Shown in pieces: positions 1 to 5,973 of a stretch of 7,334 nucleotides of DNA (positions are counted from its first letter, which is position 1; every line of letters starts with the position of its first letter). Source of the stretch: an uncultured Opitutaceae bacterium (GTDB taxonomy: Bacteria > Verrucomicrobiota > Verrucomicrobiae > Opitutales > Opitutaceae); NCBI GenBank assembly GCA_946482625.1, contig CAMLSH010000192.1, forward strand, positions 1 to 7,334, read 5' to 3'. The position numbers and the translations under genes were made by a program. The notes below the pieces were generated by a model. That model saw only the letters and a program-made list of their open reading frames with translations. It was not told the DNA's origin and searched no databases.

Positions 1-534
1 TATTTCTGCTACGACCGCGCGGGAGCGCCCGTCGCCGCCATCGCGGAAGTCACCAACACTTTCCGGGAAATGAAGTCCTATATCCTGGGCCCGGATACAT
101 GGACAACCGCCCCCGCGCGCGCCGCGTTTCACCTCCGCGTCCCCAAATACTTCTACGTCTCCCCCTTCAGCGACGTCGATGTGGCCTTCGATTTCCGCCT
201 CCACCCCCCGGGCGAACGACTGGATGTCCGCGTGGACGACTTCGTCGGGGACGCCCGCACATTGGCCAGCGCCCTGATCGGCACGCAACGCCCCCTCTCG
301 GACCGCGGCCTCGCCTGGTTAACGCTCAAATACCCCCTCATCACCCTCAGGATCATCGGACTCATCCACTGGCACGCGATTCTCCTCTGGATGAAGAAGG
401 TCCCCTGGTTCGCAAAAGCCGCCCGTTCTTCCGACCAACGCGGTTTCCACCGGCCGGCGGCCGGCGGCGCCGCATCCCGCCACGCGCAGATTTCCGTATC
501 AGCCGATCCACTTCAATCGCTTCCCAAGGTATGA
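1..534 (+). CDS. DUF1365 family protein, C-terminal part (5' end outside window)
   Basis: The reading frame is open from the first base, so the N-terminus is missing; 177 residues are visible. The family has no firmly established biochemical role, but its genes recur beside CFA-type methyltransferases and FAD-dependent oxidoreductases in fatty-acid modification clusters. Family-like segments seen are YFCYD at the very start, AEVTNTF near residue 20, VPKYFYVSPF near 48, a PPGERLDV stretch near 70, and a C-terminal segment with KYPLITLRIIGLIHWHA followed by LWMKKVPW, which looks membrane-associated. The last 35 or so residues, rich in Arg, Ala and Ser, look like a non-conserved tail. The stop (532-534) overlaps the ATG of the next gene as ATGA, implying translational coupling. 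Family assignment is by recognition of the motif pattern and is fairly secure; the function is unknown. Confidence 0.85.
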   Translation, partial: YFCYDRAGAPVAAIAEVTNTFREMKSYILGPDTWTTAPARAAFHLRVPKYFYVSPFSDVDVAFDFRLHPPGERLDVRVDDFVGDARTLASALIGTQRPLSDRGLAWLTLKYPLITLRIIGLIHWHAILLWMKKVPWFAKAARSSDQRGFHRPAAGGAASRHAQISVSADPLQSLPKV

Positions 535-1805
535 CCTTCCGCGTCGCCGCCAACACCCTCGTGCCGCCCGCCGACCGCTCGCTCGGTTTCGCCGAACGCA
601 CCGTCCTCTCCGCGCTCGCCGCGCTCCCGCGCGGACGCCTCCACGTCGAGGCGCCTGGCCAGGGCGCCTACGTTTTCGGCGATCCCGCGCTTCCCGCGAC
701 CGCCGACGGACACGCCACCCTGAGAATCCATCGGCCGGCTTTCTTCAAAAAATGTCTCCTGCACGGCGACATCGGCTTCGCGGAGTCCTACCTCGACGGC
801 GACTGGGAAACTCCCGACCTCACCGCCGTCATCGCGTGGTTCATCCTCAATCACGAGACCGCGCCCACGCTCTCCGGCTCCCGCCCCGCGCGCCGTCTGG
901 CGCTCAACCTCCTCCGTTTTTCCGACCGTATCCGTCATCTGTTACGCCCCAACAGCCGCTCCGTCGCCCGTCGCAACATCGCCGATCACTACGATCTCTC
1001 GAACGAGTTCTTCGCTCTCTGGCTGGACGAAACGATGATGTACTCCTCCGCCAAGTGGGAGCGCCCCGACGCCACGCTCGCCGAAGCGCAGCACGCGAAA
1101 AACGACGCCCTGTGCCGCCACCTCCGTCTCACGCCCGCCGACCACGTTTTGGAAATCGGCACCGGCTGGGGCGGCTGGAGCCTTCACGCCGCGAAACACT
1201 ACGGCTGCCGCGTGGTCACCGTCACCCTCTCGCAGCAGCAACAAGCGCTCGCTCGCAAACGGATCGCCGCCGCCGGCCTCTCCGACCGTGTCGAAGTCCG
1301 CCTGCAGGACTACCGCGACATCGCCGGCCGCTTCGATAAAATCGTCTCGATAGAAATGCTGGAGGCGGTCGGCCACCGCTATCTTCCCGAGTACGCCGAA
1401 GTCTGCGGGCGCCTTCTCAAGCCCGATGGACTGCTCGCGCTGCAATTCATCACCGTCCCCGATCACCGGTACGATGCGTTGCGCTCCGGCGTCGATTTTA
1501 TCCAGAAGCACATTTTCCCCGGCTCGCTCCTGCTTTCGGCCAACCGCCTCAGCCAGCTCCTGAGCCAGAAAGGCGGATTCGTGCTCCGCACCTTCGACGA
1601 TTTCGGGCCGGACTATGCGCGAACACTCCACCTGTGGCGCGAGTCGTTTCACGCCCGGCTCGATCAGGTGCACGTCCTCGGCTTCGACGAGCGCTTCATC
1701 CGCAAATGGCACTACTACCTGTGCTACTGCGAGGCGGCCTTCGCGCGCCGCCACATCTCGGTCGTCCACGCGCTCTACAGTCGCGCGAACACCTCAGCGG
1801 CATGA
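531..1805 (+). CDS. Cyclopropane-fatty-acid-synthase-like SAM methyltransferase (CFA-1)
   Basis: The 424-residue protein matches the CFA synthase/mycolic-acid methyltransferase family, which transfers a methyl from S-adenosylmethionine to cis double bonds of phospholipid acyl chains. An N-terminal domain (about 1-145) precedes the Rossmann domain. Landmarks are HYDLSNEFF at 153-161, the SAM loop LEIGTGWGGWS at 207-217, LQDYRD at 258-263, SIEMLEAVG at 273-281, FIQKHIFPG at 323-331 and FGPDY at 358-362. Aligned by eye to E. coli Cfa, the Glu (E278) and Tyr (Y362) of the active site are kept. The Cys of YSCA is Ser173, and the bicarbonate-binding His is Gln305. This points to the DUF1365-linked subfamily, which may methylate or branch the chain rather than close a ring. 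The ATG at 531 overlaps the upstream stop and has only a weak AAGG before it. A longer frame extends upstream to 99, but that part is out-of-frame DUF1365 sequence. Confidence 0.93.
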   Translation: MTFRVAANTLVPPADRSLGFAERTVLSALAALPRGRLHVEAPGQGAYVFGDPALPATADGHATLRIHRPAFFKKCLLHGDIGFAESYLDGDWETPDLTAVIAWFILNHETAPTLSGSRPARRLALNLLRFSDRIRHLLRPNSRSVARRNIADHYDLSNEFFALWLDETMMYSSAKWERPDATLAEAQHAKNDALCRHLRLTPADHVLEIGTGWGGWSLHAAKHYGCRVVTVTLSQQQQALARKRIAAAGLSDRVEVRLQDYRDIAGRFDKIVSIEMLEAVGHRYLPEYAEVCGRLLKPDGLLALQFITVPDHRYDALRSGVDFIQKHIFPGSLLLSANRLSQLLSQKGGFVLRTFDDFGPDYARTLHLWRESFHARLDQVHVLGFDERFIRKWHYYLCYCEAAFARRHISVVHALYSRANTSAA

Positions 1806-1870
1806 TCGCGCCCACGCCCGCCTCCCTTCATCAGCGCGCCAAAAGCCGCCCGGTCGTTTTTCCCTCATGA
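1802..1870 (+). CDS. 22-codon bridging mini-ORF between CFA-1 and the DUF1475-like gene
   Basis: This ORF starts at an ATG that overlaps the CFA-1 stop (ATGA, 1802-1805) and ends at a TGA that overlaps the next start (ATGA, 1867-1870). The predicted peptide begins MIAPTPASLH and ends RPVVFPS; it has no recognisable domain or membrane segment. It fills the only gap between the two genes, so a ribosome leaving CFA-1 could re-initiate here and again at the DUF1475-like start, which has no Shine-Dalgarno sequence. A coupling role is inferred; it could equally be chance, since ATGA is common at high GC. Confidence 0.25.
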   Translation: MIAPTPASLHQRAKSRPVVFPS

Positions 1871-2265
1871 TCACATTCCTCCGCGTCTTCTTCTGCGTTG
1901 TCTTACTCTCGATGACGGCCGTCGCCACGTGGGCAGGCACTCAGCAATCTCTGGGCGACTTCGCCCGTAGCGCCACTTTCCGCGAGCCGTGGGTGCTCGC
2001 GACGCTGCTCGACGCCTATTGGGCGTTCATCGCGTTCTACGTCTGGGTCGCTTGGAAGGAGCGATCGTTACCCGCCCGTCTGCTCTGGTTCGTTTCGATC
2101 GTTCTCCTCGGCAACATCGCCATCGCCGCGTACATGCTCGTGCAACTTTTCTCGGTTCCCGCCAGCAGTCCGCTCGACCCCGTTTTCACCCGCCGCCAGC
2201 CGGGAAAATGCCTCCTCCCCGCCGTCCTAACGACGATCTCCGTCGTCGTTTATGCCGCCGCCTGA
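1867..2265 (+). CDS. Small membrane protein resembling DUF1475
   Basis: The protein has 132 residues and is strongly hydrophobic, with likely membrane spans at about 4-24, 44-63 and 70-93 and a possible fourth near 115-131. The conserved-looking core is WVLATLLDAYWAFIAFYVW (42-60), then VAWKERS, and LLGNIAIAAYMLVQLF at 80-95. This pattern resembles DUF1475, a family of unknown function known from plants and bacteria; the match is from memory. The start at 1867 is chosen because the hydrophobic N-terminus begins there; the frame extends further left only as CFA-1 shadow. The last 20 residues after FTRRQPG look variable. Placement between two lipid methyltransferases and a DUF1295 protein suggests it supports the same membrane-lipid pathway, for example as a partner or substrate-presenting subunit; this is inference. 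Confidence 0.8.
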   Translation: MITFLRVFFCVVLLSMTAVATWAGTQQSLGDFARSATFREPWVLATLLDAYWAFIAFYVWVAWKERSLPARLLWFVSIVLLGNIAIAAYMLVQLFSVPASSPLDPVFTRRQPGKCLLPAVLTTISVVVYAAA

Positions 2266-2334
2266 TCGCCGCGAAGCGCTGCTCCCGCCACTCCGCGCAT
2301 CCGAAAACCCACGCAGCGCGTAACCGTATTCACC

Positions 2335-3126
2335 ATGCAACTATGGCAACTCCTCATCGTTGCCGCGGCGGGACTCGCCGTCGTGTTCGCGGGCGCCTTT
2401 CTCCTCTGTCGGCGTTTCGATAACTACGGCTTCGTGGACGTCGCCTGGTCCTTCGCCTTTACACCGCTGGTCTGGCTGTACGCGCTGGCCACGCCGGGCT
2501 GGCTCTCGCGCCGCCTGGTCATCGCCGGCATGGCGACACTCTGGAGCGTCCGCCTCGGCGCACACCTGCTGCGACGCGTCGCGAAACACCATCCATTCGA
2601 GGACAGACGTTACGTGCAATTACGCCGCGACTGGGCCGGCCAATTTGCGGGGAAGATGGCGGGCTTCTTCCAACTCCAAGGCCTCTCCGTCGCCGTGTTG
2701 GGCGTGCCGTTTCTTCTTCCGATGCTCAACACCGCGAGCCACTGGAGCGGCTGGGAACTGGCAGGCGTTGGCCTGTGGACGCTCGCACTCGCGGGCGAAG
2801 CGCTCGCCGATGCGCAACTCGCCGCGTTTACCCGCGATCCCCTCAACAAAGGTCGCATCTGCGACGCCGGCCTGTGGCACTACAGCCGCCATCCCAACTA
2901 CTTTTTCGAATGGCTCGTGTGGGTCGCGTATTTCCTCTTCGCGCTCGGTTCGCCGTGGGGCTGGCTCGCGATGGTCGGACCAGCCTCGATCCTTTATCTG
3001 CTGCTCCGCGTCACCGGCATTCCGCTGATCGAAGCGCAAGCCGCGCGTACAAAAGGCGTGGCCTACCGCCGCTATCAGGCGTCCACCAGCGCCTTCATCC
3101 CTTGGCTTCCTAAAAAACTCCCATGA
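2335..3126 (+). CDS. DUF1295 integral membrane protein (steroid 5-alpha-reductase/ICMT-like)
   Basis: The protein has 263 residues and about seven predicted membrane spans (roughly 5-24, 35-52, 60-78, 115-135, 140-158, 190-205 and 208-226). The diagnostic region is at 171-193: NKGRICDAGLWHYSRHPNYF followed by FEW. This is the cofactor-binding C-terminal signature of the DUF1295/steroid 5-alpha-reductase/isoprenylcysteine methyltransferase group. FDNYGFVDVAWSF (28-40) near the N-terminus is also typical. Members use NADPH or SAM, and the cofactor here cannot be told from sequence alone. In this context a reductase or desaturase-like step on methylated acyl chains is a reasonable hypothesis. 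The gene starts 69 bases after the previous stop with no visible ribosome-binding site. Its stop overlaps the next ATG (ATGA, 3123-3126), so it is probably translated together with CFA-2. Confidence 0.9.
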   Translation: MQLWQLLIVAAAGLAVVFAGAFLLCRRFDNYGFVDVAWSFAFTPLVWLYALATPGWLSRRLVIAGMATLWSVRLGAHLLRRVAKHHPFEDRRYVQLRRDWAGQFAGKMAGFFQLQGLSVAVLGVPFLLPMLNTASHWSGWELAGVGLWTLALAGEALADAQLAAFTRDPLNKGRICDAGLWHYSRHPNYFFEWLVWVAYFLFALGSPWGWLAMVGPASILYLLLRVTGIPLIEAQAARTKGVAYRRYQASTSAFIPWLPKKLP

Positions 3127-4142
3127 TCGATTCCTTGCTCAAGAAAAACCTCCTGCCCGACCCGCTCATCCGGCTCGGCATTCGCCGCCTGCTGCACCAG
3201 CGCCTCAAGGAAATTGACCACCCGTCTCCCGCCGATCAGGTCGCCCGTTTCGCAGAGTCCCTCAGCTCGCTGCCCATCGCGGTAAACACCGCCGAATCCA
3301 AAGCCCAACACTACGAGGTCCCCACGGCGTTCTATCGCTGCTGCCTGGGACCTCGGCTGAAGTATTCGTCTGCTTACTACGAAACCGGCCTCGAAACGCT
3401 CGCCACCGCGGAAGAGCGCATGCTGGCGCTCACCTGCGAACGCGCCGGGATCGCCGACGGCCAGACCATCCTCGAACTCGGCTGCGGCTGGGGCTCGCTC
3501 ACGTTGTGGATCGCCGAGCGTCACCCTCGCGCGCGGATCACCGGCGTGTCGCATTCACGCACGCAACGGGAACACATCCTCGCCGAGGCCGCGCGCCGCG
3601 GACTGACCAATGTCGAGATCGTCACGCGGGACATGAACGACTTTGATTTCCCCGCCGGCAGCGTCGATCGCGTCGTGTCGGTCGAGATGTTTGAGCACAT
3701 GAAAAACTGGCCGCGGCTCATGGCCGGCATTGCCCGCTGGTTAAAACCTGGCGGCCAATTCTTCGCCCACGTCTTCACCCACGCGCGGTTCTGCTATCAC
3801 TTCGAAGCGAAAGACGACAGCGACTGGATGAGCCGCTATTTTTTCACCGGCGGCATGATGCCGGCGCACGCGCTGTTTCCGCAGTTCCAAGACGATCTCC
3901 GGCTATTGCAGGACTGGAAAGTCGCCGGCACCCACTACGCCCGCACTGCGGAGCACTGGCTTCAGAACATGGATGCTCATCGCCCTGAGATCATGCCGCT
4001 CTTCGCCGAAACCTACGGCCGCGACCAGGCGACGAAGTGGTGGGTCTACTGGCGCGTGTTCTATCTCGCCTGCGCAGAACTCTGGGCCTTCCGCTCGGGC
4101 CAAGAGTGGCACGTCAGCCACTACCTGTTCCAAAAACCCTGA
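3123..4142 (+). CDS. CFA/coclaurine N-methyltransferase-like SAM methyltransferase (CFA-2)
   Basis: The 339-residue protein belongs to the CFA superfamily but to the branch that includes plant coclaurine N-methyltransferases. Seen are HYEVPTAFY (63-71), KYSSAYY (80-86), the SAM loop LELGCGWGS (117-125), SVEMFEHMKNW (186-196), FFAHVFTH (213-220), YHFEAKD (225-231), DWMSRYFFTGG (234-244) and HYARTAEHWL (271-280). In the plant enzymes the two Glu and the His of the EMFEH motif act in catalysis; all three are present here (E188, E191, H192). The bacterial substrate is unknown. Cluster context suggests an acyl chain or lipid head group rather than an alkaloid. It is clearly not a recent duplicate of CFA-1: it is shorter, lacks the long N-terminal domain and has different motifs. 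It is the last gene of the operon, 48 bases from the convergent anti-sigma gene. Confidence 0.92.
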   Translation: MIDSLLKKNLLPDPLIRLGIRRLLHQRLKEIDHPSPADQVARFAESLSSLPIAVNTAESKAQHYEVPTAFYRCCLGPRLKYSSAYYETGLETLATAEERMLALTCERAGIADGQTILELGCGWGSLTLWIAERHPRARITGVSHSRTQREHILAEAARRGLTNVEIVTRDMNDFDFPAGSVDRVVSVEMFEHMKNWPRLMAGIARWLKPGGQFFAHVFTHARFCYHFEAKDDSDWMSRYFFTGGMMPAHALFPQFQDDLRLLQDWKVAGTHYARTAEHWLQNMDAHRPEIMPLFAETYGRDQATKWWVYWRVFYLACAELWAFRSGQEWHVSHYLFQKP

Positions 4143-4190
4143 CTGCCCGCACCGGCCCGACGCCGGAAGGGAGACAAAGCCCTGACGCGC

Positions 4191-5012
4191 TCACATCGTC
4201 CGTAGTTTGCCGAGCAATACGATCGGCCCCTCCGCCTTAGGCACGCCGCCCTTCTTCTCCAGGCTGATCGCAAACGCCGCCGCCGCGCGCACCGGCTGGT
4301 CCGGCTTGAAAGCGAGCGTGGCCCGGCCTTCTTCATCCACTTTGAAAACACCGCCGTTAACCGGATTCGGGTACGCCGGATCCACCACCCAGATTTGATA
4401 ATCCTGCTTGTCTCCGATGACGGGCATCTTGTCGAAGGTGAGCAACCCGGCCTGCTGCTCCGGGTCCCAGACCGCAATGGCCTGCGCCTCCTTCGTGTTC
4501 CCGGCAAGCGACGCCAATGCCGCGACCTTGAGCCGTGCAAGATCCTCGGAACGCCGCAGCCGTTCGCCGAGTTCCGCCACGAGTTTTTCAGCCATCAACG
4601 AACGCTCGAGGAGTCCTTCGCGTGCGGCTCGGAACACTTCCTCCGCCTGGCGGCGCTCGGTTTGCAACGTCTCGTTTTTCTCGCGCAACTCCGCATTGCG
4701 ATAGCCGAGCACCCCGCTCGCCAGCGCGAGCGCGGCCGCAATTCCCCACGGGACAAAACGCATCGGCGCGAACGCCTCGCTACGCGCCGGTTCTTCCGCC
4801 GCCGCATCGAGCACGCGCTGACGCAACTCCGGCGGCGGCGCGACTTCGGGGGCGGCAAGCGAGAGACTCGCCGCAGTGCCTCCGAGCCCGGCGACAAACG
4901 CCTCCAGCTCGCGATTCCCCGCGAGCTCCGCCTCGAACGCACGAAGCTCCCCGCCTTCCAACAGGCCCAGGACGTACAACGCAGCGAGTTCTTCTTGGCG
5001 TTCCGTGATCAT
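4191..5012 (-). CDS. Membrane anti-sigma factor, RskA-like, without zinc ligands
   Basis: The 273-residue protein begins with a short sigma-binding-type helix region (EELAALYVLGLLEGGELRAF, 7-26) and PELRQRVLDA (61-70). One membrane span follows at about 86-103, then a charged heptad-like region predicted as coiled coil (about 104-165), and finally an RskA C-terminal domain (about 166-272) with AVWDPEQQAGLLTF, DYQIWVVDP, NGGVFKVDEEG and a closing GPIVLLGKL. Such proteins hold an ECF sigma factor at the inner membrane and release it after proteolysis triggered outside the membrane. The His-x3-Cys-x2-Cys zinc motif of ZAS anti-sigma factors is absent; the protein contains no Cys at all. The ATG overlaps the sigma stop (ATGA, 5009-5012), which is the usual sigma/anti-sigma arrangement and supports this partner assignment. 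The extracytoplasmic signal is unknown. Confidence 0.9.
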   Translation of the reverse strand: MITERQEELAALYVLGLLEGGELRAFEAELAGNRELEAFVAGLGGTAASLSLAAPEVAPPPELRQRVLDAAAEEPARSEAFAPMRFVPWGIAAALALASGVLGYRNAELREKNETLQTERRQAEEVFRAAREGLLERSLMAEKLVAELGERLRRSEDLARLKVAALASLAGNTKEAQAIAVWDPEQQAGLLTFDKMPVIGDKQDYQIWVVDPAYPNPVNGGVFKVDEEGRATLAFKPDQPVRAAAAFAISLEKKGGVPKAEGPIVLLGKLRTM

Positions 5013-5596
5013 GGTTTGACGGGCAGCTCGCTTTTGAGCCGCAGAAGACCGCGGCGGATACGGGCCTTGATCGTGCCTAACGGTTCGTTGAGACGCTGGG
5101 CAATCTCTTGCTGTGTGAGACTGCCGAAGTAGGCGAGTTCGATGGCCTGCTTCTGATCGTCGGGCAGTCGGCCAAGCGCGGCGCGCACCGCCTCCGCCTG
5201 CTCGCGCAACCCCAGCGCATCCGCGCTATCCGGCGCCCGGCCATTCGCCGGTTGCAGATCAGGCGCCGCTTCTTCCAACAACTCCGTCCGCCGACGGCGC
5301 ATGCGCAGCCGGTCAATCGCCCGGTTTCGCGCCAGCGTCACGATCCACGAAAACACCGACCCGCGCGTCGTCTCGTACTCCGCGGCCGTGCGCCAGACCT
5401 GAAGGAAAATATCCTGCACGACATCCTGCGCTTCCGCCGCATCGCCCAACAGCCGGTAAACAAGTGAATACACCGGCCTCGACAGCTGGTCGTAAAGCCG
5501 CGCCAGCGCATCCCGGTCGCCTTTCGCCATGGCAGCCACAAGCCTCGCCGCTTCGCGGCCGGGGTCGTCTCCCGTGGGTTGCTGAGGTTGGTCCAT
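5009..5596 (-). CDS. ECF-type RNA polymerase sigma factor (SigK-like)
   Basis: The 195-residue protein has sigma region 2 at about 33-103, with LYDQLSRPVYSLVYRLL, the core-binding DVVQDIFLQVWR (58-69) and the -10-recognising segment SWIVTLARNRAIDRLR (83-98). A linker follows, then region 4 (about 134-190) with LPDDQKQAIELAYFGSLTQ and the helix-turn-helix EIAQRLNEPLGTIKARIRRG. The fold and the RskA-like partner resemble the SigK group. The start at 5596 (MDQPQQPTG) gives the usual family length. An in-frame ATG at 5674 would add 26 residues and has a GAGGTGAT directly before it, so that start cannot be excluded. The gene probably controls itself and a small regulon. The convergent lipid operon is the obvious candidate target, by analogy with Rhodobacter SigE, but no matching promoter can be tested here. 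Confidence 0.93.
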   Translation of the reverse strand: MDQPQQPTGDDPGREAARLVAAMAKGDRDALARLYDQLSRPVYSLVYRLLGDAAEAQDVVQDIFLQVWRTAAEYETTRGSVFSWIVTLARNRAIDRLRMRRRRTELLEEAAPDLQPANGRAPDSADALGLREQAEAVRAALGRLPDDQKQAIELAYFGSLTQQEIAQRLNEPLGTIKARIRRGLLRLKSELPVKP

Positions 5597-5683
5597 CGAG
5601 GTGCGCTTCGCTCCGGCGAACTTGAGAAGGAACTGCTCTCTGAAGCCAAGCGCTGAATCGCCGACGAAAACCATATCACCTCA

Positions 5684-5887
5684 TTGTACGGTCAGCTCCA
5701 CCGCCCGGATGCGACCCCAGACAAAGCCCGCCCAGCCGAAGCTCCTTCCCCGGCTCGCCCGACGCCGTCCGCCAGGCATATCCGCCGCGCTCCACAACTT
5801 TTTCTTTTCCAGCGTCCCCGCCTCCGCTTTCCGCTCCACAAAATCTGCGTAGTCTTTGACCAGCCGCGCGCGGTGACCGGCCTTCCC
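5684..5887 (-). pseudogene. Possible remnant of a gene 3' end upstream of the sigma gene
   Basis: On the minus strand, 68 codons lie open between a TGA (5888-5890) and a TGA (5681-5683) with no convincing start. The translation reads like ordinary protein: LVKDYADFVERKAEAGTLEK, then KKLWSAADM, an Arg/Gly-rich stretch, and a hydrophobic end with FGWAGFVWGRIRAVELTVQ. No family is recognised. It may be the C-terminal scrap of a gene once upstream of the sigma factor, cut off near 5890 where repeat-like DNA begins. It may instead be a chance open frame, which is common at this GC content. Confidence 0.22.
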
Positions 5888-5895
5888 TCAGGGAA
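5883..5895. repeat. Perfect 13-base dyad, 6-base arms around one base
   Basis: TTCCCT and AGGGAA flank a single C. It lies about 75 bases before the start of the flavoprotein gene and between divergent genes, so it could be an operator for either direction. The spacer is too short for it to be a strong hairpin (five pairs around TCA at best), and there is no T tract. No regulator is identified. Confidence 0.3.
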
Positions 5896-5946
5896 CCCCG
5901 CTGGCTAACGTCGGGTTGCCTTGGCTCCTTTGCCGCTCCGCGCGGC

Positions 5947-5973
5947 GGATCCTTCGCGTTCCTCCGCATGACA
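5947..5973 (-). repeat. Dispersed intergenic repeat-like sequence overlapping the downstream start codon
   Basis: Read on the minus strand, this 27-base stretch starts TGTCATGCGGAGG and ends GCGAAGGATCC. It closely follows a widely seen bacterial intergenic repeat remembered as TGTCATCCTGAGC...GCGAAGGATC; 21 of 27 positions agree in an ungapped comparison by eye. Its left end is the reverse complement of ATGACA, the first two codons of the following gene. The adjoining 5905-5946 stretch, including a 5-base stem GCCGC/GCGGC at 5932-5946, may belong to the same element. Copy number in the genome is unknown. Confidence 0.35.

Noticed and set aside
942..1769. Long minus-strand ORF (275 codons) opposite CFA-1
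   Set aside because: It is the antisense shadow of a clearly conserved gene and shows no domain pattern.
2252..2323. 23-codon ORF between the DUF1475-like and DUF1295 genes
   Set aside because: It does not share clean ATGA junctions, its peptide is Pro/Arg-rich and it has no ribosome-binding site; chance is the simplest explanation.
4152..4166. Inverted repeat CCGGC-CCGAC-GCCGG between the convergent genes, as a terminator
   Set aside because: The stem is only five pairs and no T run follows on either strand; a terminator is expected here but is not shown by this sequence.
5684..5908. Plus-strand ORF of 74 codons in the intergenic region
   Set aside because: Its translation is Pro/Arg/Ala-rich and resembles no protein; it is a high-GC shadow frame.
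5892..5914. GGAAC followed by CGTC, resembling an ECF sigma promoter for the flavoprotein gene
   Set aside because: Only about 12 bases separate the two elements, several fewer than the usual ECF spacing, and the GGAAC is part of the dyad.
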